64,000 nt of DNA from a virus: positions 1 to 64,000 of IMG/VR virus record IMGVR_UViG_3300024324_000416. One strand, written 5' to 3'. The notes beneath the pieces are model-generated. The model searched no databases, had not been told where the DNA came from, and saw only the letters and a program-made list of their open reading frames with translations. Positions within the stretch are counted from its first letter, which is position 1. Every line of letters begins with the position of its first letter. The position numbers were made by a program, and so were the translations under genes. Shown piece after piece: positions 14,828 through 22,275 of this stretch.

Positions 14828-16927
14828 ATGGCTATTCTTGGAATGCATTATACGCAAGATCCAACAGACCCCGAAGCATATAAACACACCGACTGGGTTC
14901 GTATGTGGGATAACGAGGTTTATTGGAATCGCATTCACTATGGCGTAGATAAATACAGTTGGGGAAGACTTGATTACTTAGTAAATGATTTGTATGCTGG
15001 AAAAGAAATTGTGTATTGCATCGGTGGAACACCACAATGGTTAGCACAAAATCCCAGTCAGGGAGACTACAAGCCATGGATGGGTGCTGGGTCAAACTCA
15101 TTACCTTCTGACACTAGCGGCGGTACAGACTCTTACGGAGACTCATTCAGCAAAGGTACTGACGAATGGAACAAGTTCTGTTATGTACTTGCTGATAGAT
15201 ACAAGGGAAGAATAAAGGCTTATGAGTTTTGGAATGAGCCACAGTTGCTTGGCTACATGGCACCCTGGGATTCAACTACCCGTAATCTAATGGCTAAGAT
15301 GATTAAGCGAGGGGCAGGAACCTTAAAATCAGTAGATTCAAATGCCATTACTATTGGGCCAAGCATTTTTGTGGGAACCTCTGGGCGTGTGACACGAGCC
15401 ACAAAGATCGTTGAGGCTTTGGCTGGAACACAGAGTAGTTACGGCCCTTGGGAAAATCTAGATGCCATGGCCTGCCATATCTATCCAGCAGAAGGGGATG
15501 GGAAAACAGAATGGCGGCGGCAGTTAGATGAAAACAGAAGCATTATTTCAAGCAACGGTGGCCCCAGTAAAACATGGATCACAGAAACAAACTACAACCT
15601 TCTTGGCGAAGTCCTTCCAGAAGACGGAACCACATACAACCTAGTTTCTAACACATATGATGAGGCAGGTGGAAAGTTCATCTTCTGGTACGCATACGAT
15701 AGAACAGCAGACCTAGGTGGTTTGGATATCCGTGCCCCACAAGACGGAAATAGTTTTGAAGCGTTCAACGCTATGGTTGAAAAGACAAAGGGAATCACAT
15801 ACCCTCCATTATTGGATGTTACCATTACCTCATCTCACACAACATGGACGGGTAGCAATCCAACGGACTCCGCAACAGTAAGTTTCACCATATCAAATAA
15901 CGGTTTGAATGGTGTTGAGGTATCTCACAGCAAGGGTGGACTTGAGCCTGCTTTTGGATCTGTTCCCATTACCGCTGGGGGCTCCACTACATACGAAGCC
16001 GAAATAACAGAAGATCCACCATCTAGTACATACACAGTAACATTCACCATTACTGATGGAATCAATACAGAGGACTACACCGTATCTGAGGTGCTAGATC
16101 CAAAGCCCTCCCCCCTTCCACAGATTTCTCTTTCCGTAAACGGTATCGAAGGAGACTGGACTGGATCAGAAGCAAATGACTCCAAGACCTTCACCTTCAA
16201 CGTACAGAATACATCTGATAGCAATAGCCTTACTGTCACTCATAGTAGAGGTGGTCTAACTCCATCTTCCTTGTCTTTGAGTGTGGGCTCATCTGCAACC
16301 TTTACAGAAAGCATTACATCTCGTCCAGCAAGCGGTATCTATGAAGTTACTTTTACAGGTACCGCAAGTGATTCAAGAACAAAGCAATATTACGAGTCAT
16401 TCAACGTAACAGAAAAGCCCCCTCCCCCACCACCAGACGAGGGTGACGAAAGTCATCAACTAACTTGTAGTTGGAAGAATGATAGGAATAAGGAAACTCT
16501 GGAAACAGAGCATACCGTTGATGGGCCTGCCAGATACGCAGAAGATAACTGTACTGAATACTTCCAAGAGCAGTACCCAGAAAAATGGGTAGGTGGAGAT
16601 GATTGGTTCTTAACATCATACGAGTGGGACGATGATGGTGCAGAGAATGTTAATCCCCCAGGAGGAAGCGGCAACAAGGCATGGCCTATTGTTGATCTTG
16701 CAGAAGTACTTCTAAAAGATGGAGACAGCATTAACGAAAATCACTATAGGCAATTGGTTGTAATGGAAGATGGTGGAGTCCTAAACATTCCAGAAGAAAT
16801 GGATATAGGGTTCCAGTTCGCTCTGGTGTGCTATAATTATCCTGTTACGTTGGTAACGGGCAAGGTAGATAATACAGAAAGCACCGTACCAACCAACACA
16901 CTAGCAATTGTAAGTAAGGTGATTTAA
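14828..16927 (+). CDS. TIM-barrel glycoside hydrolase with tandem Ig-like domains
   Basis: A 699-residue protein. Residues 1-330 are a paralogue of the glycosidase at 3496, with probable acid/base Glu137 (EFWNEPQ) and nucleophile Glu253 (TWITETNYN). Two related Ig-like/CARDB-like repeats follow, about 335-430 (TTWTGSNPTDSATVSF) and 435-535 (GDWTGSEANDSKTFTF). A C-terminal part (about 550-699) ends with MDIGFQFALVCYNYPV, which recalls the EG--VGFQ module of 14066 and 16928. Probably a virion enzyme that trims host surface glycans while bound to the fibre complex. It starts 3 nt after the previous stop. Confidence 0.8.
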   Translation: MAILGMHYTQDPTDPEAYKHTDWVRMWDNEVYWNRIHYGVDKYSWGRLDYLVNDLYAGKEIVYCIGGTPQWLAQNPSQGDYKPWMGAGSNSLPSDTSGGTDSYGDSFSKGTDEWNKFCYVLADRYKGRIKAYEFWNEPQLLGYMAPWDSTTRNLMAKMIKRGAGTLKSVDSNAITIGPSIFVGTSGRVTRATKIVEALAGTQSSYGPWENLDAMACHIYPAEGDGKTEWRRQLDENRSIISSNGGPSKTWITETNYNLLGEVLPEDGTTYNLVSNTYDEAGGKFIFWYAYDRTADLGGLDIRAPQDGNSFEAFNAMVEKTKGITYPPLLDVTITSSHTTWTGSNPTDSATVSFTISNNGLNGVEVSHSKGGLEPAFGSVPITAGGSTTYEAEITEDPPSSTYTVTFTITDGINTEDYTVSEVLDPKPSPLPQISLSVNGIEGDWTGSEANDSKTFTFNVQNTSDSNSLTVTHSRGGLTPSSLSLSVGSSATFTESITSRPASGIYEVTFTGTASDSRTKQYYESFNVTEKPPPPPPDEGDESHQLTCSWKNDRNKETLETEHTVDGPARYAEDNCTEYFQEQYPEKWVGGDDWFLTSYEWDDDGAENVNPPGGSGNKAWPIVDLAEVLLKDGDSINENHYRQLVVMEDGGVLNIPEEMDIGFQFALVCYNYPVTLVTGKVDNTESTVPTNTLAIVSKVI
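16827..16837 (+). promoter_or_regulatory. Possible internal extended -10 promoter
   Basis: TGTGCTATAAT inside the end of the glycosidase gene, 90 nt before ATG 16928. It differs from the late consensus at one base. It may be chance. Confidence 0.35.
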
Positions 16928-17347
16928 ATGTCTGATCCCATCTTAACTGATACATACACCACTACCCCCTTGCCCCCAATGACTGTGGGTTGGGACGCAC
17001 AGGTTCCTTCATATGACGCAAGGGTGGATATGCCTCAGGCATTTCGTCAGTTTGCTGATACTATCCCAGAAGACTTCCCTATTGGAACCATGGAGCAGTC
17101 TGGCTTACCGTTTGTTATTGATGAAACACACTTACAAAAGATTATTATTGCAACAAACCCTACAGTTGAGCAATGGAATATTACTGAGGGGCTAGACGTT
17201 GGTTTTCAAGTATCAGTTGATCCAACTACGGCAAGCATCAACATCGTGATTAATGGCGGTGTAGAGCAGATGTTCCCAGGAAGTCAAATAACTGCCCTGA
17301 GCATCTTAACAAAAATCTCTGAAACAGAATGGATATTGAGTCAATAA
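16928..17347 (+). CDS. Small fibre/baseplate accessory protein
   Basis: A 139-residue protein sharing the FADTIP...TEGLDVGFQ module with 14066. It is essentially that module alone, preceded by a Thr/Pro-rich N-terminus (TTTPLPPMTVGWDAQVP). No enzyme motif. It follows the glycosidase directly and overlaps the next ATG at its stop (TAATG). Likely a structural or adaptor subunit. Confidence 0.55.
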   Translation: MSDPILTDTYTTTPLPPMTVGWDAQVPSYDARVDMPQAFRQFADTIPEDFPIGTMEQSGLPFVIDETHLQKIIIATNPTVEQWNITEGLDVGFQVSVDPTTASINIVINGGVEQMFPGSQITALSILTKISETEWILSQ

Positions 17348-17511
17348 TGTTATCACAAGCATGGTGGCTACTAGGCCCATCAACACTAAACAGGGACGAT
17401 AGGTATTACGGACGAGAGCCAGATGACTTTGTGCCATTCGTTCTTGACTATTCTTCAATTGGTGGCGATGACCAACTGAAAGAGTATTTCGAACTACCAG
17501 AAAGTCCCTAA
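17347..17511 (+). CDS. Hypothetical protein (54 aa)
   Basis: ATG 17347 overlaps the previous stop by one base (TAATG); a longer start at 17329 would overlap the coding end. It has an aromatic N-terminus (AWWLLGPST) and an acidic body. No recognised family. Coupled translation suggests it is expressed with its neighbours. Confidence 0.55.
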   Translation: MLSQAWWLLGPSTLNRDDRYYGREPDDFVPFVLDYSSIGGDDQLKEYFELPESP

Positions 17512-17513
17512 TA

Positions 17514-17702
17514 ATGACGAAGCCTTGGAACCTACTAAGAAAAAAGAACTACACCACACAGGATGTAGCCGATGAGCGTCTTGATATATGTAGGATATGT
17601 CCAGAGTTTATCAAATCTACCAAGCAATGTAAGAAATGCGGGTGTTTTATGGTAGCCAAAACAAAACTAACAAAATCCACATGCCCTCTGGGTAAGTGGT
17701 AA
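17514..17702 (+). CDS. Small zinc-ribbon protein (62 aa)
   Basis: A Cys-rich basic protein: CRICPEF, QCKKCGCFM and CPLGKW give at least five cysteines in CxxC-type pairs, a small phage zinc-ribbon pattern that commonly lies near tail or fibre genes. The start is 3 nt after the previous stop. It could stabilise a structural complex or bind nucleic acid; the role is unknown. It is the first of several zinc microproteins in the window. Confidence 0.7.
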   Translation: MTKPWNLLRKKNYTTQDVADERLDICRICPEFIKSTKQCKKCGCFMVAKTKLTKSTCPLGKW

Positions 17703-17703
17703 G

Positions 17704-17714
17704 TGTGGTATAAT
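17704..17714 (+). promoter_or_regulatory. Late-type promoter, leaderless (exact TGTGGTATAAT)
   Basis: -10 at 17709-17714, then 6 nt to ATG 17721; begins 2 nt after the upstream stop. -35 position CTCTGG, no match. Confidence 0.85.
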
Positions 17715-17720
17715 ACCAAC

Positions 17721-18710
17721 ATGGCTATTAGATATCAAGAATGGGAAGATGGCGACAAACTATACGCATCCGCCCTAAACGAAGCGGTAGCAAATGGTGT
17801 TGTCCAAGTAGATCTTGTTTCTGAGATTGCTACTGTTTTTTCTAATCACCTAGAGGTAAACGTTGTATACTGCTTGGAGGACAATCTCACCTATGGTCGT
17901 GGACAAACAGAGTTTGAGCCACTACAGGTTTCTAAGGAGACAATCGTTCTCAGCGGAGAAGATGAGCAAGGTACCGCCACCACAACAAAAACAAGGTATG
18001 ATTCGGGTGGTAGCACATATGATAACTACACATTCAAGGGAACAGACACATTTTTGGTAAAGGCACCAGGAGCAGTTGTTGACATTCTTGTAACTTCTGG
18101 TGGAGGCCCAGGTGGAACCCAACACGCATCACACGGCGCAGGCGGCGGTGGAGGGGGAGGAACTAGGTACATTACAAATGTTACTCTAACACCAGGAACC
18201 TATTCCGTTTCTATTGGGAGTGGAACAGCGTCAGCATTTTATAGGACACAGGGCCATGGTCAGGGTGGAAGGTCTGTGTTTAAGAATGAAACAACAAATA
18301 TAGTTTTGTATAATCCCACAGGTGGAGGCCCAGGTGGGCACACATACAGCACCCAGGGGCAGGGAGAGAAGTGGAGTGGTCTTAACGGAGGATCTGGTGG
18401 CGGTGCTTCCGATGGAGGAGGAGTCGGGGCAGGTGTAGCAGGAGAGGGCCAAAACGGTGGTGGACTGACTGGTGGAGGCGCAGGCCCAACCTACGGTCAA
18501 GGTGGACAGGGAACAGGTCTTACTCTTACTAACTGGAAGGAATCTGGCAACTACTATGTTGCTCACACCAACAACAGAAACCATGCAAATGGCGCAGCAT
18601 ATTCGGGAGCAGGTGGATCATCTGGTGTTGGGGGAAACAATCACGGTGCGCATAACGGTGGAAAGTCTGGGGGATCTGGTATTATTATGATGAGGAAGAA
18701 GATAAAATGA
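17721..18710 (+). CDS. Glycine-rich tail adhesin
   Basis: A 329-residue protein. The N-terminal about 75 residues (DKLYASALNEAV...NVVYCLEDNLTYGRG) match the whole protein at 19192 (DKLKPSEINILANN...NVVYSKEDYTAFRR), so this is a shared attachment module. The remainder is a polyglycine-rich tip (GGGGGGG, GGGASDGGG, GGQGTG runs) ending IIMMRKKIK, the same fold class as the adhesins at 9838 and 10695. The start is ATG 17721 six nt after the -10; a longer in-frame GTG at 17703 would precede the likely mRNA start. Confidence 0.7.
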   Translation: MAIRYQEWEDGDKLYASALNEAVANGVVQVDLVSEIATVFSNHLEVNVVYCLEDNLTYGRGQTEFEPLQVSKETIVLSGEDEQGTATTTKTRYDSGGSTYDNYTFKGTDTFLVKAPGAVVDILVTSGGGPGGTQHASHGAGGGGGGGTRYITNVTLTPGTYSVSIGSGTASAFYRTQGHGQGGRSVFKNETTNIVLYNPTGGGPGGHTYSTQGQGEKWSGLNGGSGGGASDGGGVGAGVAGEGQNGGGLTGGGAGPTYGQGGQGTGLTLTNWKESGNYYVAHTNNRNHANGAAYSGAGGSSGVGGNNHGAHNGGKSGGSGIIMMRKKIK

Positions 18711-19192
18711 TCTGCGGAATAGCACAGTTAGATGACTCAAACATTGTAGTTAATGTAATTACAAGTGATTCAGACAACTGGGGACATTTCGATACCTACG
18801 ATGAAACAAATCAGGCTATGCGTGATTGGTATGCAAATCTTCTACCTGATATGGATGTAAGCAAACTTTATCTTTTGTTTACTGGTGAACTTTGTGCTAT
18901 TAATGATATGTATGATGACAATCCTCTCTCCCCCGCAAGATTTAAGGAAAGCAATCCTTACGCAGATCCAATGCCTGAGGATGTTGGAATGTATGATGAA
19001 GATTATGGTCGCTGGTGGCCCTATGTTCCTGATGAAAATGGTGGATTTGTTTGGGGTAAGGAATATTTCACAAAAGATTTTCCAAGGGTTAGGAACACAT
19101 CAAGCACAACTACTGTATATTCCACAGATTCTTTTGATGGGGAGTTAGGTCCAGCAGACAGAAACTATGATGGTCCTATTGCGTGGTTATAA
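18707..19192 (+). CDS. Hypothetical fibre-associated protein
   Basis: A 161-residue acidic protein rich in Asp/Tyr/Trp; the N-terminus (CGIAQLDDSNIVVNVITSD) looks like a beta-strand module found in phage tail-fibre assembly or tip proteins. ATGA overlap with the adhesin stop suggests coupled translation and a partner role such as a fibre chaperone or tip subunit. Not confidently recognised. Confidence 0.5.
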   Translation: MICGIAQLDDSNIVVNVITSDSDNWGHFDTYDETNQAMRDWYANLLPDMDVSKLYLLFTGELCAINDMYDDNPLSPARFKESNPYADPMPEDVGMYDEDYGRWWPYVPDENGGFVWGKEYFTKDFPRVRNTSSTTTVYSTDSFDGELGPADRNYDGPIAWL

Positions 19193-19422
19193 TGGCTGAG
19201 AGATTTTGGATTGCAGAGGTACAGGATAAACTAAAGCCAAGCGAGATAAACATTCTTGCCAACAATACTTTTATGCAGGTAGATTCTGTAAATGATCTTA
19301 CATCTCCGCTAATTGAAAATGTAAATGTTGTTTATTCCAAAGAAGACTACACAGCATTCCGTAGGCTTGCGCCAGGTATCGGCAAAGACAAGTGGGAAAC
19401 CACAGGTGCTATTTCAGCATAA
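19192..19422 (+). CDS. Stand-alone fibre attachment module (76 aa)
   Basis: A small protein homologous to the N-terminal domain of the adhesin at 17721: DKL--S-LN near the start, then NVVYSKEDYTAFRRL and a Trp near the end. It lacks any tip domain, so it may be a remnant of a fibre whose tip was lost or a capping subunit. ATG overlaps the previous stop (TAATG). Confidence 0.6.
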   Translation: MAERFWIAEVQDKLKPSEINILANNTFMQVDSVNDLTSPLIENVNVVYSKEDYTAFRRLAPGIGKDKWETTGAISA

Positions 19423-19461
19423 CTAAGTTTATTAAATTGTTATAGGGTAATCGCTCAACCA

Positions 19462-19490
19462 TTGACTTACCCTCAAACGTATGATATAAT
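19462..19490 (+). promoter_or_regulatory. Early-type promoter, leaderless
   Basis: TTGACT (19462-19467), 17 bp spacer, TATAAT (19485-19490), then 7 nt to ATG 19498. It is the only promoter with a good -35 box between 103 and 50260, and it heads the DUF2945-RNR pair. Confidence 0.85.
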
Positions 19491-19497
19491 ATTCCAC

Positions 19498-20088
19498 ATG
19501 GCAGAAGGACACACCCCCACAGACTCAATGGCAGGAAACGCTCGTCGTGGTCTTGCACTCCGTAAGGAATATGGTCGTGGAGGAACTGCCGTAGGCGTGG
19601 CTCGTGCCCGTGATATTTCTAACAAAGCATCTCTATCAAACTCAACTGTAATGCGTATGCATTCATTCTTCTCCCGTCATCGGGTAGATAAGAAGGGGAA
19701 GGGCTGGACAGCAGGATCAGAAGGATACCCATCCAACGGTCTTATTGCTTGGCTCCTTTGGGGTGGCGATAGTGGTGCAGCATGGGCACAGTCAAAGCGT
19801 AATGCTATCAAGGGATCACAGAAGGCATTGTGGTCAGGTAGCGCATTCTCATTCCAAAAGGCAGAGTCAGTCAAAGTAGGACAGATGGTGTCTTGGAACT
19901 CATCAGGTGGTCGGGCATCGGGTAAGGTTCTTCGTGTTATCAACAACGGGTCTTACAGCGTTCCTAACTCTTCTTTGACTATTACAGGAACACCTGATTC
20001 CCCTGCCGCTGCTATTCGTGTCTATCGTGATGGCGAACCAACCGACACAATCGTCGGGCACAAAGTAAAATCTTTAACACCAAAGTAA
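19498..20088 (+). CDS. Phage protein with C-terminal DUF2945/HVA1-like domain
   Basis: A 196-residue protein. The N-terminal part (about 10-115) is basic and helical with RMHSFFSRH and IAWLLWGGDSGAAWAQ, a pattern seen in small phage proteins. The C-terminal about 70 residues (VKVGQMVSWNSSGGRASGKV...VGHKVKSLTPK) match the DUF2945/HVA1 Tudor-like fold. It could bind nucleic acid or protein; the job is not known. It is leaderless behind an early-type promoter and precedes the RNR gene, so both may act in early metabolism although they sit within the structural region. Confidence 0.7.
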   Translation: MAEGHTPTDSMAGNARRGLALRKEYGRGGTAVGVARARDISNKASLSNSTVMRMHSFFSRHRVDKKGKGWTAGSEGYPSNGLIAWLLWGGDSGAAWAQSKRNAIKGSQKALWSGSAFSFQKAESVKVGQMVSWNSSGGRASGKVLRVINNGSYSVPNSSLTITGTPDSPAAAIRVYRDGEPTDTIVGHKVKSLTPK

Positions 20089-20127
20089 GTAAAACCAACA
20101 ATACAATTTATAAGGAGTAATACATTT

Positions 20128-22182
20128 ATGTTTAGTTTCCGCTTAACCGACGACTTTATTAATCAGTATAAGGATCGTGAGGTTCCATTTGGCTTTCGTG
20201 ACGCAGGCACAAACGCACTAGGAGAGATCACCTTTATCCGCACTTACTCTCGTAAGAAAGAGGACGGTACAAAAGAGAAGTGGTGGGAAGTATGCCAACG
20301 TGTTATCAATGGCATGTACACCATTCAGAAGGATCATTGCAAGGCTAACCGACTACCTTGGAATGACCGCAAGGCACATGCTTCCGCACAGGAAGCCTTT
20401 GATCGTATGTTCAACTTGAAGTGGACACCTCCTGGTCGTGGTCTATGGATGATGGGGGCAGATATGGTTATGGAGAATCGCAATAGTGCTGCTCTCCAAA
20501 ACTGTGCTTTCGTAAGCACACGAGATATCGACAAGTACGATCCAGGTGCTTTGTTTGCTTGGACAATGGATGCCTTGATGCTTGGCGTTGGTGTTGGTTT
20601 TGATACTTTGGGGGCAGAGAAGGAAATGGATATCTACCCCACAACAGAAGAGGTAAATATCTACACAATTCCTGATAGCCGTGAAGGATGGGTAGAGAGT
20701 GTTCGCTTGCTTATCAATTCTTTCCTTACACCAAAAAAGCCACGACAAGAGTTTAACTACGAATTGATTCGTCCCTACGGATCTCCCATCAAGGGCTTTG
20801 GAGGAACAGCATCAGGCCCACAGCCACTTATCACCATGCACGAGACAATCCGCAGGGTAGTGGGTAGCAGAGTAGGCGAAAAACTAGACAGCAGGGCCGT
20901 GGTAGATATTGTTAACCTTATTGGTACTTGCGTAGTGGCTGGAAATGTTAGACGCTCTGCGACCCTAGCATTAGGTAAAACTAACGATTCTTTATTTGCT
21001 AATCTTAAAAATGCAGAAGAGTTCCCAGAACGTAACTCATTCGACCCAGAGAATCCAGGTTGGGCTTGGATGAGCAACAACTCTATTGCAGCGGAGGTGG
21101 GTACAAAATATGAGGACTATGTTGACCTTATTACGGACAATGGTGAGCCAGGTTTCATTTGGCTTGACGTATCTCGCAACTACGGACGTACAGGAGATGC
21201 ACCAGATGGCAAAGATGCACGGGTTATGGGATTCAACCCATGTGCGGAACAACCACTAGAGTCATACGAACTGTGTACACTAGTTGAGGTTCACATGAAC
21301 CAGCACGAGAGCAAGGAAGACTTCCTACGCACTCTCAAGTTTGCTTACCTTTACGGCAAGACTGTAACCTTGCTACCTACTCATTGGCAGCAGACAAACG
21401 CTATCATGCAGCGTAACCGTCGTATCGGTACATCACTCACAGGTCTTGCTTCCTTTGCCGATAGCAAGGGTCTTCCCACACTACGGGAATGGCAAGATGA
21501 GGGATACAATCGTGTGCGTGAATGTGATACACAATACTCTGAGTGGCTTTGTATCCGTGAGTCTGTGCGTGCTACAACCGTAAAGCCCTCTGGCTCTGTG
21601 TCTATCCTATCAGGTGAAACACCAGGAGTCCATTGGGGGCCAGGAGGCAAGCACTTCCTACGGGCCATTCGTTTTAGCGACCAAGACCCAATGCTTCCAC
21701 TATTCAAGGCAGCAGGGTACAAGGTAGAAAAAGATATAGTATCAGCAAATACAAAGGTGGTTTACTTCCCAGTAAAGTCAGACCACGAGCGTAGCGAGAA
21801 GGATGTTTCTCTGTTTGAGAAGATTGGTCTTGCTGCGACTACACAGAAGTATTGGAGTGATAATGGAGTATCTGTCACGTTATCGTTTGATGCAGAAACA
21901 GAAAAGAAACATATCGCACCCTCGCTCCACATGTATGAGGGACAACTTAAGGCAGTTTCGTTCTTGCCTATGTCGAATAGTACCTACCCCCAACAACCGT
22001 ATACACAAATAACAGAAGAGGAATACAATAAGTATGTTGGTAAGATTATGAAGATTGACTTTACTCCCATTTATGAGGGAGAGGAGTCATTCGACGCAGA
22101 GGGAGATCGCTACTGCACTACCGATGTTTGCGAGATGCCACAGATTATCACATCTGATATTGCCGATACAGTTGTGGTATAA
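20128..22182 (+). CDS. Adenosylcobalamin-dependent ribonucleoside-triphosphate reductase (class II)
   Basis: A 684-residue monomeric-type class II RNR, which reduces NTPs to dNTPs using B12 to form a thiyl radical. Catalytic cysteines are visible: Cys126 (LQNCAFVS), Cys372 with Glu374 (NPCAEQ), Cys383 (ELCTLVE), and a C-terminal pair Cys663/Cys668 (YCTTDVC) that would shuttle electrons from thioredoxin. AAGGAG lies 9 nt before ATG. The length is slightly below the 730-740 usual for the Lactobacillus-type enzyme. The ORF ends V-V-V-stop with the stop inside the next promoter. It supplies dNTPs for replication. Its place among tail-fibre genes, with its own early-type promoter, suggests an inserted metabolic module. 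Confidence 0.95.
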   Translation: MFSFRLTDDFINQYKDREVPFGFRDAGTNALGEITFIRTYSRKKEDGTKEKWWEVCQRVINGMYTIQKDHCKANRLPWNDRKAHASAQEAFDRMFNLKWTPPGRGLWMMGADMVMENRNSAALQNCAFVSTRDIDKYDPGALFAWTMDALMLGVGVGFDTLGAEKEMDIYPTTEEVNIYTIPDSREGWVESVRLLINSFLTPKKPRQEFNYELIRPYGSPIKGFGGTASGPQPLITMHETIRRVVGSRVGEKLDSRAVVDIVNLIGTCVVAGNVRRSATLALGKTNDSLFANLKNAEEFPERNSFDPENPGWAWMSNNSIAAEVGTKYEDYVDLITDNGEPGFIWLDVSRNYGRTGDAPDGKDARVMGFNPCAEQPLESYELCTLVEVHMNQHESKEDFLRTLKFAYLYGKTVTLLPTHWQQTNAIMQRNRRIGTSLTGLASFADSKGLPTLREWQDEGYNRVRECDTQYSEWLCIRESVRATTVKPSGSVSILSGETPGVHWGPGGKHFLRAIRFSDQDPMLPLFKAAGYKVEKDIVSANTKVVYFPVKSDHERSEKDVSLFEKIGLAATTQKYWSDNGVSVTLSFDAETEKKHIAPSLHMYEGQLKAVSFLPMSNSTYPQQPYTQITEEEYNKYVGKIMKIDFTPIYEGEESFDAEGDRYCTTDVCEMPQIITSDIADTVVV

Positions 22183-22183
22183 T
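22173..22183 (+). promoter_or_regulatory. Late-type promoter overlapping the RNR stop codon
   Basis: Exact TGTGGTATAAT, -10 at 22178-22183; the RNR stop TAA is 22180-22182. -35 position TGATAT, no match. It points into a 70-nt gap that ends in a hairpin and a second promoter. Confidence 0.8.
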
Positions 22184-22235
22184 AAATTTAGGAGACAGAA
22201 CCTTCAACTGTGGTTAGGATAGGTCTGCTGCAGAT

Positions 22236-22254
22236 TGCCCCCCAAGAGGGGGCA
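22236..22254 (+). terminator. G/C hairpin between two promoters
   Basis: TGCCCCC (22236-22242) pairs with GGGGGCA (22248-22254), loop CAAGA. No U-tract follows. It would end a transcript of about 65 nt from the 22173 promoter, or insulate the 22257 promoter from read-through. Confidence 0.55.
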
Positions 22255-22256
22255 TC

Positions 22257-22267
22257 TGTGGTATAAT
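22257..22267 (+). promoter_or_regulatory. Late-type promoter, leaderless (exact TGTGGTATAAT)
   Basis: -10 at 22262-22267, 8 nt before ATG 22276; starts 3 nt after the hairpin. -35 position is a C-run, no match. Confidence 0.85.
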
Positions 22268-22275
22268 GAACTATT

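Noticed and set aside
9838-18710. Diversity-generating retroelement acting on adhesin tips
   Set aside because: No reverse transcriptase or template/variable repeat pair was seen.
20089-20127. Cobalamin riboswitch before the B12-dependent reductase
   Set aside because: The gap is only 39 nt, far too short, and holds only an SD.
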